From assembly GCF_018343775.1 (NCBI RefSeq), contig NZ_CP074349.1, forward strand, positions 4,392,001 through 4,456,000: DNA of 64,000 nucleotides, given 5' to 3'. Positions 37,174 to 46,179 of the stretch are shown one piece after another; the stretch's first letter is position 1, and each line of letters opens with the position of its first letter. A program made the translations under genes and the position numbers. The notes below the pieces were generated by a model. The model was not told where the DNA came from, did no database searches, and saw only the letters and a list, made by a program, of their open reading frames with translations. This stretch comes from Pseudomonas cichorii. GTDB lineage: Bacteria; Pseudomonadota; Gammaproteobacteria; Pseudomonadales; Pseudomonadaceae.

Positions 37174-38100
37174 ATGAGTTCTCCGACCGGTCCCAAGACA
37201 ATTGATTTCGATACTGCAAGATTGCAAAGGCTCGACTCTCGCACTCGACCGGCGGCCCCTCTTCCTCCTGCTGATCTGCCCACCCTCATTCAGCAACTGA
37301 GCCAGCAGTTACAGAGCAGTCTGGAAGCCGAAAAGATTCTTGGCATGTTCTTCCGTGGCATTCAACGCCTCATGCCATTGTCCGCGCTGATCTATGAACA
37401 CTCCCGTAGCGACCTGAGCCTGCAACTGGGTGAAAGCGCGGAGCACCGTGCCCATTACACCTTGCGCCACATGAACGAATGCCTGGGGAATCTGGAATTC
37501 CAGCGCGACACGGCATTCAGCGAGCAGGAACTGGGCGAGCTTGAGTCACTGATCATCTGCCTGCTCTACCCCATGAAAAATGCGCTGCTGTATCGCATCG
37601 CCATGCAAAGCGCACTGCGCGACCCGCTGACCAATACCGGCAACCGGATCGCGATGGACCAGAACCTGATGCTGGAAATCGAAGTGTCGCACCGCCAGAA
37701 ACAGCCGCTTTCAGTGCTGATGCTGGATATCGATTACTTCAAGAACGTCAACGACAACTTCGGCCACAAGACCGGCGATGAGGTGCTGCGCACCATTGCC
37801 CATACGCTCAAGACTCAGTTGCGCAGCGTCGACCGGATGTTCAGGTATGGCGGGGAAGAGTTTGTGGTCGTGCTTGCCAACACTGATCGCGAGTGTGCAG
37901 CCATGATCGGTGAACGCCTGCGCCAGGCAGTGCTGGAACTGAAGTTCCACGAAAGCAATACCGTGCTCAACACCACCATCAGCCTGGGCTGTTCGACGCT
38001 GCTGCCGGCAGAATCGGCCGACAGCCTGCTACGCCGCGCCGACAAGGCCTTGTATGTCGCCAAACGCGAGGGCCGCAACCGCCTGAACATGGCGGGTTAA
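37174..38100 (+). CDS. Diguanylate cyclase (GGDEF domain)
   Basis: The 308-residue cytoplasmic protein has an N-terminal region of about 140 residues resembling a small sensory domain, then a GGDEF domain with an intact active site GGEEF (226-230). It has the inhibitory I-site R217-S-V-D220 five residues earlier. DPLTNTGNRIAMD and LMLDIDYFKNVND are the other conserved blocks. It should make cyclic-di-GMP with product inhibition; the input signal is unknown. AGAGGAG precedes ATG 37174 and there are 215 bases of upstream space. REP units follow the stop. Confidence 0.92.
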   Translation: MSSPTGPKTIDFDTARLQRLDSRTRPAAPLPPADLPTLIQQLSQQLQSSLEAEKILGMFFRGIQRLMPLSALIYEHSRSDLSLQLGESAEHRAHYTLRHMNECLGNLEFQRDTAFSEQELGELESLIICLLYPMKNALLYRIAMQSALRDPLTNTGNRIAMDQNLMLEIEVSHRQKQPLSVLMLDIDYFKNVNDNFGHKTGDEVLRTIAHTLKTQLRSVDRMFRYGGEEFVVVLANTDRECAAMIGERLRQAVLELKFHESNTVLNTTISLGCSTLLPAESADSLLRRADKALYVAKREGRNRLNMAG

Positions 38101-38110
38101 GTGAGAGCTT

Positions 38111-38166
38111 CTTCGCGACTAAAGTCGCTCCCACACACAGCCCGCAGGAGCGAATTCATTCGCGAA
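38111..38166. repeat. REP pair after the diguanylate cyclase gene
   Basis: TTCGCGACTAAAGTCGCTCC (38112-38131) and the unit starting AGGAGCGAATTCATTCGCGA (38146) are near or exact copies of the two units at 2250-2304, here in the opposite order. They lie between convergent genes. Confidence 0.75.
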
Positions 38167-38194
38167 AGACCGGACCAATGAATCCGCTGTTTTA

Positions 38195-38980
38195 TCAGGC
38201 CCCGACCGCTGCTACACGCTCGCGCGAAGGCTTGACCTTGTCCAGCTGCATACAGCTTTCAAGGAACAGGTACATGTAGTCATAGCTCTTGGTGGTCGCC
38301 TGACGCAATTCGGTCTGTAGCTGCACGCTGGGGTTGTTGCCCGCCAGGGTGCAAATGATCTCCAGCGCTTCCCATGGGTGCGCATCGTCATACTGAGCGT
38401 GCATCTTCAGCCATTTCATGGCGCGCTTGCGGGTTTCGCTGGGGAAACCTTCGGCGTAGACATCACTGGAACAGACAACTGCCGCCCACTCACCTGTCGC
38501 ACCCTCGATGGCATAGTTGGTGGCGGCCATGGCCACGGCCAGGGAATCCGAAGAGCTGGTCTGCCAGCACCAGTGGCTCAAGGCATGCAGCTCCGGCGCC
38601 ACGCGCTGGGCGTGCAGGTCATCGACACTCACCCCATGGCCGGCACACCAGTTCACCCAATAATCTGCATGATTGAGTTCGACGCGGATATTACGCATCA
38701 GCCAGCGACGCGCCATATCCTCCCCAGGATGGCGGCCGAAACGGGTCTTGGTCAGGTTCTTGGCCATGTAGACGGCAAACTGCTCAACCACCGGCCAGCC
38801 GCCAATCAAGTAATGGCGCATGACCTGCGGGCTCAGGCGCCCATCACGCATTTTCTGATACAGCTCGTGTTCGACCACACGAGCCTTGGCGGCACTGCAA
38901 TCCTTGATCAACTGTTGCGCCCATGCCGGATAACTGCTGGCTTCCATGAGCGGACCGGTTCTATTGAAAGTGTCGATCAC
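38195..38980 (-). CDS. TenA/PqqC-like haem-oxygenase-fold protein with diiron ligand set
   Basis: The 261-residue, helix-rich protein belongs to the haem-oxygenase-like diiron (HDO) group often labelled TenA-family. Candidate metal ligands are E and H in RVELNHADYW, E in NYAIEGATGEW, and H, D, H in KMHAQYDDAHPWEALE, matching the six-ligand pattern of CADD-like enzymes. The start is GTG 38980: it has GGGAG seven bases upstream and overlaps the stop of the GGDEF/EAL gene as GTGA. ATG 38947 lacks a ribosome site. The reaction is unknown; related proteins oxidise substrates or sacrifice their own residues. Confidence 0.85.
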   Translation of the reverse strand: MIDTFNRTGPLMEASSYPAWAQQLIKDCSAAKARVVEHELYQKMRDGRLSPQVMRHYLIGGWPVVEQFAVYMAKNLTKTRFGRHPGEDMARRWLMRNIRVELNHADYWVNWCAGHGVSVDDLHAQRVAPELHALSHWCWQTSSSDSLAVAMAATNYAIEGATGEWAAVVCSSDVYAEGFPSETRKRAMKWLKMHAQYDDAHPWEALEIICTLAGNNPSVQLQTELRQATTKSYDYMYLFLESCMQLDKVKPSRERVAAVGA

Positions 38981-41475
38981 TGTGCGGCTCCCTTTTTTGT
39001 TGGTTGTACCGAGTTGGCTTGATACCCATGAGCCTCGGCCATCACGGAGGCCGGGCGTGCAGGCTGGGTGTACAGGCTTTCACACGTCAATAACTCTGGA
39101 CGAGCTATCAAGTACCCCTGTGCAAAATCCACACCTATTTCCTGCAGAGCAGACTCAATCTGCGGGGTTTCAACAAACTCGGCAATGGTTTTCTTGCCCA
39201 TGACGTGACCAATATGATTGATGACATCGACCATGGCACGATTGATCGGATTGTCGAGCATATCCTTTACAAAGCTACCATCGATCTTCAGAAAATCGAC
39301 GGGAAGATGTTTCAGGTAAGCAAAGGAGGACATCCCGGAGCAGAAGTCATCAAGGGAGAAGAGACAACCCAGTGCCTTGAGTTCATTCATGAAGCGGATG
39401 GCGCTGCCCAGGTCGGCAATCGCACTGGTTTCGGTCACCTCGAAACAGATCATGCTCGGGGAAACACCATACGTCCTGAACTGCAGCTTCAGGTAATCCA
39501 GAAAGGCCTCATCACCAATACTGGAGCCGGACAGATTGATGGCACAGATCGCCTGGGGCATCTGGTGCCGTGGATCGTTCATGCATTGCGCAATGACCTG
39601 AAAGACATTCTGCACAACCCAGCGATCAAGGGTTGTCATCAAGCCATAACGCTCTGCTGCCGGTATGAAGCTGTCCGGTGAAACCATTCGCCCCGATTCG
39701 TCGCGCAGGCGCAAAAGGATCTCGACATGCCTCACCCCGTCATCAGGCTGGTGAAGCGGTGCAATTTCCTGGGTGTACAGGCAGAAACGGTTCTCGCCCA
39801 AGGCCATGTGCAGGCGCTGGATCCAGGCCATTTCACCGGAGCGCGTGGAGAGTTGCGAATCGTCCGGATGGTAGACCTGAACACGGTTGCGGCCTTTTTC
39901 CTTGGCCATGTAGCACGCCATGTCTGCTGCTCGAAGCGACGCCTCCAGCGTGGTCGGCGCATCGCCTATATGCACCAGACCAATACTGATCGTCGTCACA
40001 AAGGGTCGGCCTTTCCAGACGAAATGCATGCTCTGCACCATCTTGCGCAGGCTCTCGGCGATTTCCAGGGCCGTCTGTGGCGCACAATTGCACAGCAGAA
40101 TACCGAACTCATCGCCCCCTAAGCGGGCAAGGGTGTCACCTTCACGAATCCCCTGAGGCAACATCCGGCACAGATGCCGGAGCAGTTCGTCGCCCGCTGA
40201 GTGACCGTTGGTGTCATTGATCAGCTTGAACTGATCCAGATCCAGAAACATCAGGCAGTGACTTTCATTCGAGGATTCGGAATCTGCGAGCAACTGCTCC
40301 AGGCGATACTCGAACTCGCTCCGGTTGACCAACCCGGTCAGTGCATCATGGGCGGCCTGCCAGGAAAGGTTGGCCAGATGCTGGCTTTCCTGGGTCATGT
40401 CGTGCAGCACCAGCACAGCGCCACTGACAACCCCGTCGCTGTAGATCGGCGACCCGACCAGATTGACCATCACCGTGCTGCCATCCAGACGCTGGATCAG
40501 CTTGCAGTGCACGCTGCCACCCTTGAACTTGCCGCTGAGGATATGCTCCATCAGCGTCAGGCTGTCCTTGTGGTCGTTTTCGTCCAGCAGATTGAACAGC
40601 GCAGCCAGCGGCAGCCCGATCGCCTGGCTGTTACGCCAGTGAGTCAGCCCTTCTGCAGCTGCGTTCATGTAAACGATCGCACCGCTGACGTCCGTGGTGA
40701 TAACTCCGTCGCCGATGGACTCCAGCGTGATCTGCGCCCGGTCCTTCTCCAGTTGCAGCGCATGGGCAAAGACGTGGCGCTGTTCGAGCAGCTTGCGCGA
40801 ACGTAACAGTGCCAGAAGGATCAGCACCAGGGCTGTGACCGGATTGATGATCAGCAGCAGCCATAGAATGAATCTCGACCCCTCTCCCAGCGCATCGCTG
40901 AAAGCCTTGGCAACGGGGGTTACCGCCTCATTGATTGCATTGATCCGGGCGTGCCATTGCAAGGATTCATCCGGGCTCACCGCACCTTCGGCGACCCGGT
41001 TGCGGATCGTGCGGGCCAGCTCATCGAGCCGGGCAAGATAGTCATCGCCGATGTTCCACCAGTAGATGGCCTTTTCCATGTAACTGAAGTCATGGAAGTT
41101 GCGATACAGCCAGATGATGCCGCCGACATCATCGGGGTGGTTACCGCCTTGAAGAATGGCTTTCTGCGCATCAGCCAACGAGGGATCGGGCTGATTCAGT
41201 ACCTGACGCAGGGCATGGCCGCCCTGGGGAATGGCAATTGCCTGCTGGTACCTGGCAAAGTCGCGCTCATCATGACTGTCGACATAAAGCCCCAGGTAAT
41301 GAATGGCGTCCTTCTGGCCCTTTGACCAGAGGCTTTCGCCCACGACATAGCTGCGTACGGCAGACAAGGTGTAAAGGCTCACGCATCCGAGCAGCGCCTG
41401 AAAAAGCGCGACGGCAACAAAAGGCCACACAATGCCCAAAAGACGAGGCTTTGAGAGAGACCGCGGCTGCTTCAT
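38977..41475 (-). CDS. Membrane-bound PAS-GGDEF-EAL cyclic-di-GMP protein
   Basis: The 832-residue protein has a membrane helix at about 12-36, a periplasmic region of about 165 residues, and a second helix at about 202-224. Then come a PAS domain (about 245-360), GGDEF (about 375-540) and EAL (about 555-795). The cyclase site is GGDEF 453-457 with an I-site RxxD at 444-447. The phosphodiesterase motif is EIL (585-587) instead of EAL, but INLSG, FEVTE, LDDFCSG (708-714), LKID and AEFVET...QGY are intact. Both activities are therefore plausible. It is translationally coupled to the downstream diiron protein gene. Confidence 0.93.
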   Translation of the reverse strand: MKQPRSLSKPRLLGIVWPFVAVALFQALLGCVSLYTLSAVRSYVVGESLWSKGQKDAIHYLGLYVDSHDERDFARYQQAIAIPQGGHALRQVLNQPDPSLADAQKAILQGGNHPDDVGGIIWLYRNFHDFSYMEKAIYWWNIGDDYLARLDELARTIRNRVAEGAVSPDESLQWHARINAINEAVTPVAKAFSDALGEGSRFILWLLLIINPVTALVLILLALLRSRKLLEQRHVFAHALQLEKDRAQITLESIGDGVITTDVSGAIVYMNAAAEGLTHWRNSQAIGLPLAALFNLLDENDHKDSLTLMEHILSGKFKGGSVHCKLIQRLDGSTVMVNLVGSPIYSDGVVSGAVLVLHDMTQESQHLANLSWQAAHDALTGLVNRSEFEYRLEQLLADSESSNESHCLMFLDLDQFKLINDTNGHSAGDELLRHLCRMLPQGIREGDTLARLGGDEFGILLCNCAPQTALEIAESLRKMVQSMHFVWKGRPFVTTISIGLVHIGDAPTTLEASLRAADMACYMAKEKGRNRVQVYHPDDSQLSTRSGEMAWIQRLHMALGENRFCLYTQEIAPLHQPDDGVRHVEILLRLRDESGRMVSPDSFIPAAERYGLMTTLDRWVVQNVFQVIAQCMNDPRHQMPQAICAINLSGSSIGDEAFLDYLKLQFRTYGVSPSMICFEVTETSAIADLGSAIRFMNELKALGCLFSLDDFCSGMSSFAYLKHLPVDFLKIDGSFVKDMLDNPINRAMVDVINHIGHVMGKKTIAEFVETPQIESALQEIGVDFAQGYLIARPELLTCESLYTQPARPASVMAEAHGYQANSVQPTKKGAAQ

Positions 41476-41616
41476 GGGTTCACTTCACCACATGACTGAT
41501 TGAACGTCCTGATCAGAGACTAGGCTAAATCCAACAAGAGAGACGAGTGATTTTCTCGGTTTTTATACAAGGTGCAACATTGCGCACAAAGCTGGCGTGA
41601 TCAGTCGGCCCTGCAA

Positions 41617-43434
41617 TCAGACCTGCTGCAGATATCCATACAGCTTGGCGTAGAGCCCGCCCTCGGCGATCAGTTGCTGGTGATCCCCTTCCTCGGCAAT
41701 ACGCCCGCCGTCGAATACCAGGACCCGGTCGGCCTGTTTTACCGCAGACAGGCGATGAGCGATGATCAGGGTTGTGCGGCTGCGCAGAAAGAGTGCCAGC
41801 GCCTGATGCAGATTGTATTCGGTGGCCGCATCCAGCGCTGAAGTCGCCTCGTCCAGAATGACGACTTTGGGGTCTGACAGCACCATGCGCGCAATGGCCA
41901 GGCGCTGACGCTGCCCGCCGGACAAACGCACCCCGGAACGCCCAACAATGCTGTCCAGGCCCTCGGGCAGCAGACGGATGGTCGACTCAAGCTGAGCAAC
42001 TTCCAGCGCCGCCCAGCAGGCTTCGTCCGTGCAATCGCGACCCATGGTCAGGTTGGCGCGTATGGAATCGTTGAACAGTGCCGGGTGTTGCAGCACCACC
42101 GCCACATGTTCCCGCACCCGCTCCAGACCGATCTCCTGCAGGGTGGAACCACCAAAACGAATGGTGCCGGTCTGCGCGCTGTACAACCCCAGCAGCAGTT
42201 GCACCAGGGTACTTTTACCCCCACCGCTGGCACCGACAATCGCGACCTTTTCACCGGGCGCAATCGACAGGTTCAACTGATCCAGCACCAAGTCTTCACC
42301 ATAGCCGAAACTCAGACCACGCACCTCGATGCCAACGGTTGCCCGCCCCTTGAAAGGCTCGACAACACCGGGGTATTGCGGCTCGTCTTCACGGGCAAGC
42401 AATTCATTGATACGGGTCAGCGCCCCGCCCGCCGCGTAATAGGCGTATTGCAGGTTCAGCAATTGCTCCACCGGCGCGATCATGAACCACAGGTAACTGA
42501 ATACCGCGAGCATCTGGCCAATGGAAAGATCCGAGAACAGCACCGTAAGCATCGCCGCAGCCCGGAAAATATCGATGCCGAACTGAAACAGCAGGCCACT
42601 GGCCCGGCCAGAGGCATCGCTTTTCCACTGGGAGTTCACGGCGTAATCGCGCACTTCCCGGGCACGCTGGCCCAGGCGCCCCAGGAAAAAGCCCTGCCGA
42701 TTGCCTGCCCGCACTTCCTGAATGGCATCCAGGGTTTCGCTCAAGGCCTGGGTAAAGCGCGAAGTACTGTCGTTCTCGAGCTTTTTAAGGTGTTTGACTC
42801 GCTTGCCCAACCGCACGGTGGCAAAGATCACCAGCGGATTGAACAGCATGATCAGCAGCGCCAGCTTCCAGTGCATCCACATCAGGATGCCAGCGGTACC
42901 TGCCAGGGTCAGGGTCGCCACCAGAAAACGGCTGAGGGTTTCGCCGACGAACTTGTCCAGCGTGTCCAGATCAGTGACCAGATGCGTGGTCACCATGCCG
43001 CTGCCCAGGCTTTCATACTCGCGCAGGGAAATACGCTGGAGGCGCTCGATCAGGCGCAGGCGGATACGGTAGACAATGTCCTTGGCCAGACGCGCGAACA
43101 ACCGCGCCTGCAGGACATTGAACAGCAAGGCGCCCAGCCGCAGGACCAGGGTCAACACCAGCATCAGACCGATGTAGCCCACCGCCTTCTGCAGGCTGTC
43201 GGGCAAGGCATGGTCCATGATTTTCAGCGCAGCATCACCACGCCCCAGCAGTACTTCGTCCACCAGTAATGGCAGGAGCAATGGAATCGGCACGCTGCAC
43301 AGCGTCGCCAGCACGGCCACGCCGTTGGCGATCCAGAGGGCTTTCTTGTGACGTAATGCCAGCCGCCGGATCTCGGCCCAGCTCAATCTGTCGCCGGGAG
43401 ACTCCGGCTGCCGGAAAGAAGGCTCTTCATGCAC
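41617..43434 (-). CDS. ABC exporter half-transporter (membrane domain fused to ATPase)
   Basis: The 605-residue protein from GTG 43434 has six membrane helices (to about residue 325), then a nucleotide-binding domain with Walker A GASGGGKST, signature LSGGQRQRLAIAR, Walker B VVILDEATSALD and the H-loop IIAHRLSAV. It resembles MsbA/LapB-type homodimeric exporters. The GTG overlaps the upstream dsbA-like stop (GTGCATGA) with GGAG ten bases before it; a further 15 in-frame codons upstream lie deep in that gene and are not used. Substrate unknown. It ends downstream of the cyclic-di-GMP gene, with 141 bases between. Confidence 0.9.
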   Translation of the reverse strand: MHEEPSFRQPESPGDRLSWAEIRRLALRHKKALWIANGVAVLATLCSVPIPLLLPLLVDEVLLGRGDAALKIMDHALPDSLQKAVGYIGLMLVLTLVLRLGALLFNVLQARLFARLAKDIVYRIRLRLIERLQRISLREYESLGSGMVTTHLVTDLDTLDKFVGETLSRFLVATLTLAGTAGILMWMHWKLALLIMLFNPLVIFATVRLGKRVKHLKKLENDSTSRFTQALSETLDAIQEVRAGNRQGFFLGRLGQRAREVRDYAVNSQWKSDASGRASGLLFQFGIDIFRAAAMLTVLFSDLSIGQMLAVFSYLWFMIAPVEQLLNLQYAYYAAGGALTRINELLAREDEPQYPGVVEPFKGRATVGIEVRGLSFGYGEDLVLDQLNLSIAPGEKVAIVGASGGGKSTLVQLLLGLYSAQTGTIRFGGSTLQEIGLERVREHVAVVLQHPALFNDSIRANLTMGRDCTDEACWAALEVAQLESTIRLLPEGLDSIVGRSGVRLSGGQRQRLAIARMVLSDPKVVILDEATSALDAATEYNLHQALALFLRSRTTLIIAHRLSAVKQADRVLVFDGGRIAEEGDHQQLIAEGGLYAKLYGYLQQV

Positions 43435-44059
43435 TGGCTGCACGCTCCAGCCATCGCCCGAGCAGTGGCGCCAGTTCACTCAGGGGCTGATAACCATTGG
43501 TCAGCAACGCGAACTGCCCGTTGTGCTCGGCGAGCAGGGTCGGAAAACCGGCAATGCCAAGCCCCTGCACCCAGGCAAAGTCGGACGTCGTGGCCGCTCG
43601 CTGCTCAACGCTGTCAAAAGCGTCCGCGAACGGCTGACGGGCCAGCCCCGCCTGCTCGGCCAGTTCGACCAGCAGCGGTGCATGAGTGACATCGCGCCCT
43701 TGCGTGTAAAACGCCTGCTGAATCAGTTTGACCAGCGCCCACGCCCCTTGGGGATCAAGATGGCGGGCAGCGGTCACGGCCCTGCAGGCGGGTGTGGTGT
43801 CGTAGACGAAACCCTCCGGCAAGGCACCTTCCAGACGAAATGGCTGCCCGGTGGCTTTCTCTACCGCATCCCAGTGTTCAAGGATATAGCGCCGCGTGGA
43901 AGCGTCCAGCGCCGTGGTGCCGGAGCGCAAACCACCCATGACCAGATGCAGCGGCACGCCGCCCGCCTGTGCCTGTCCTACCAATGCCTCGGCCACCGGA
44001 GCGAAACCCCAGCACCACGAACACATCGGGTCCATTACATAGATCAGGCGGGAGGACAT
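43427..44059 (-). CDS. DsbA-family (FrnE-like) thioredoxin-fold protein
   Basis: The 210-residue protein has no signal peptide and an N-terminal redox site C13-S-W-C16 (MDPMCSWCWGFAPV), a helical insertion and the cis-proline block GIAGFPTLLAEHNG. It matches the cytoplasmic DsbA/FrnE clade rather than periplasmic DsbA. It lies 3 bases after trhO and overlaps the ABC exporter start, so trhO-dsbA-like-ABC form one operon. Its substrate is unknown. Confidence 0.9.
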   Translation of the reverse strand: MSSRLIYVMDPMCSWCWGFAPVAEALVGQAQAGGVPLHLVMGGLRSGTTALDASTRRYILEHWDAVEKATGQPFRLEGALPEGFVYDTTPACRAVTAARHLDPQGAWALVKLIQQAFYTQGRDVTHAPLLVELAEQAGLARQPFADAFDSVEQRAATTSDFAWVQGLGIAGFPTLLAEHNGQFALLTNGYQPLSELAPLLGRWLERAASA

Positions 44060-44062
44060 GGC

Positions 44063-45016
44063 TCAGGCCTCGGATTGCGAACGGTAGTTGTGACCAATCG
44101 GGTGTGGCTGATTACGGGCTTTTGCCAGCTCGATCTGCTTCTGCCGGTCAATGGCGCTGCGGCGAGTCTTTTCGCTCAGGCTGTCCCAGCAGTGCGGGCA
44201 ACTGACACCCGGCGAATAATGCTCGCTGGCGCGGTCTTCGGCACTGATCGGTGTGCGGCAGGCATGACATTGATCGTAGTCGCCTTCGCTCAGGTCGTGA
44301 CGCACCGTGACACGGTTATCGAACACGAAGCAGTCGCCACTCCACTTGCTCTCTTCCTGAGGGACTTCTTCCAGGTATTTGAGAATCCCGCCCTTGAGGT
44401 GATAGACCTCCTCGAAACCCTCGCCCAGCATATAGCTCGACGCCTTTTCGCAACGAATGCCGCCGGTGCAGAACATGGCGACCTTCTTGTGGACGGCCGG
44501 ATCGAAGTGCTCCTTGATGTATGCCGGAAACTCGCGGAAGGACGTGGTCTTGGGGTCGATAGCGCCTTCAAAGGTGCCAATGGACACTTCGTAGTCGTTA
44601 CGGGTATCGATCAGCAGCACTTCAGGATCGGTAATCAGGGCGTTCCAGTCCTTGGGCTCGACATAAGTGCCGACGCTCTTGTTGGGGTCCACACCTTCGA
44701 CGCCCAGAGTCACGATCTCTTTCTTGAGCTTGACCTTGGTGCGATAGAACGGCTGCTCGTCGCAGAACGATTCCTTGTGATCGATATCGACCATGCGCGG
44801 ATCGTTTTTCAACCAGGCCAGCAGGCCATCGATGCCTTCACGGCTACCGGAAACCGTACCGTTGATGCCTTCCTCAGCGATCAGCAGAGTGCCCTTGACG
44901 CCATTGGCGATCATGGCCTGCAACAGAGGCTCACGCAGGGCAACGTAATCGCTGAGGGTCACGAATTTGTATAGCGCAGCTACGACGATCGGCTGAGTCA
45001 TCGGCTCTTGTGTCAT
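44063..45016 (-). CDS. trhO: tRNA uridine-34 hydroxylase TrhO (rhodanese family)
   Basis: The 317-residue protein of the former YceA/UPF0176 family installs 5-hydroxyuridine at tRNA position 34 with oxygen. It has an N-terminal acylphosphatase-like domain ([19 protein letters not shown]), a rhodanese domain (about 120-215) with the loop C183-TGGIRC (C189), and a C-terminal cysteine-rich region (CHAC...CPHC). GGAGA precedes ATG 45016; a second ATG five codons later is less well placed. First gene of the operon with the DsbA-like and ABC genes. Confidence 0.93.
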   Translation of the reverse strand: MTQEPMTQPIVVAALYKFVTLSDYVALREPLLQAMIANGVKGTLLIAEEGINGTVSGSREGIDGLLAWLKNDPRMVDIDHKESFCDEQPFYRTKVKLKKEIVTLGVEGVDPNKSVGTYVEPKDWNALITDPEVLLIDTRNDYEVSIGTFEGAIDPKTTSFREFPAYIKEHFDPAVHKKVAMFCTGGIRCEKASSYMLGEGFEEVYHLKGGILKYLEEVPQEESKWSGDCFVFDNRVTVRHDLSEGDYDQCHACRTPISAEDRASEHYSPGVSCPHCWDSLSEKTRRSAIDRQKQIELAKARNQPHPIGHNYRSQSEA

Positions 45017-45079
45017 GTATCTCTCCAGGTGGTGACCCTCGTAAAGGGCCTACCGGGCAAAAAAATCAGAACGAAAAAC

Positions 45080-45105
45080 GCACCGGCCTTGCGGCGCGGT
45101 GCGGA
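45080..45105. terminator. GC-rich hairpin between bolA and trhO
   Basis: CGCACCG and CGGTGCG arms flank GCCTTGCGGCG. The hairpin lies in the 146-base gap upstream of trhO and downstream of bolA on the same strand. It has no clear T-run on the transcribed side, so it is only a possible terminator. Confidence 0.35.
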
Positions 45106-45162
45106 TTCTAGCAAAACAGGCGTTATCAGGATATTGCTTCGGGGCGGCCCCCGAAGCTCAGG

Positions 45163-45456
45163 TCAGTGACCGCCGGCGCAGGTCGGCGAAGCGGGAGCCG
45201 CGCCGATCCTTGTCCATTCCTCAGGCGTGTAGGTGTGCAACGCCAGGGCGTGGAACTCGCCCATCAGGCTACCCAACGTGGCGTAGACCTTCTGATGCCG
45301 CTTGACCGAGTTCAGGCCCGCAAACTGGTCGCTGACCAGAATGGCCTTGTAATGCGTCTGCTGTCCACGGCTGTGCATATGGCTCTCATCGAGCACTTGC
45401 AGGTGCTGCGGCTCAAGCAGCGCAAGTGCCGACTCGATTTTTTGTTGCATGCTCAT
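45163..45456 (-). CDS. bolA: BolA-family protein
   Basis: The 97-residue protein has the class II KH-like BolA fold, with HYKAILVSDQFAGLNSVKRHQKVYATLG and HALALHTYTPEEW. BolA proteins pair with monothiol glutaredoxins through a shared [2Fe-2S] cluster and affect stress responses and cell shape. There is a short alanine/cysteine-containing tail (PASPTCAGGH). It follows the DUF2059 gene by 15 bases and is probably co-transcribed with it. Confidence 0.93.
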   Translation of the reverse strand: MSMQQKIESALALLEPQHLQVLDESHMHSRGQQTHYKAILVSDQFAGLNSVKRHQKVYATLGSLMGEFHALALHTYTPEEWTRIGAAPASPTCAGGH

Positions 45457-45471
45457 GACCAGGCTCGCCTG

Positions 45472-45999
45472 TCAGGGTTTCTTGGGCGCAGCCGGGGCTG
45501 CGGCTTTGGCAGGCTCCAGCTCGGCGGTCATGTCGGCGAGCAGCTTGTTGACCACCGGCACGGCGCTTTCCAGCTTACTCTGGGTCAGTTGAGCCGATTG
45601 CTGAGCCAGCTCAGGCATTTTGGACATGACTTTCTTGCCCAGTGGCGACTGGTAGAACACGACCAGATCCTTCAACTCGCTCTCGGTGAAGTTGGCGGTG
45701 TAGAGCTTGACCATGTCCGGCTTGAGCTTGTTCCAGCCGATTGCCTGATCGACAGCGGTGTTGGCCTTGGCCTGATAGGTTTCCAGCAAGGCCTTTTTCG
45801 ATGCAGGGGCCTTGGTTTCAGCAAAACGCTGAGCAAACATCTGCTGGACCTGCGCGTATACCGGAGCACCCAGCTTGTCAGCGTTGGCAAGCTTGAGGAA
45901 GGTTTCGGCACTGGCGTTGTGGCTGGCGGTGTCGGCGAGAACCTGACCGCTGGCGCAAACCAGGGCTACCGCAGTACAGATGGCACGAAGACGGGTCAT
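45472..45999 (-). CDS. Exported DUF2059 protein
   Basis: The 175-residue protein has a signal peptide (about residues 1-22, ICTAVALVCASGQVLA) and a DUF2059 domain with its typical FTESELKDLVVFYQSPLGKKVMSKMPE block. It ends in an alanine/proline/lysine-rich tail (EPAKAAAPAAPKKP). It should be periplasmic or envelope-associated. Function is unknown. It is the first gene before bolA, 180 bases away from the divergent fumC start. Confidence 0.88.
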   Translation of the reverse strand: MTRLRAICTAVALVCASGQVLADTASHNASAETFLKLANADKLGAPVYAQVQQMFAQRFAETKAPASKKALLETYQAKANTAVDQAIGWNKLKPDMVKLYTANFTESELKDLVVFYQSPLGKKVMSKMPELAQQSAQLTQSKLESAVPVVNKLLADMTAELEPAKAAAPAAPKKP

Positions 46000-46179
46000 C
46001 GAATTTCCTTAATCTGACAAACGAGGCATGACCTCAAGGCCGACCATTCTGCGCTTATGTTCGCTTTTGGCTCAACCCCCGCTTAACTCAGTGGTTGAAA
46101 ACCCGCTAACACAGACCGTATGGGAACCCTGAAGAATTAAAGGCACCTAACCCTTACGCACCTTAAAGGAGTAAGACCA

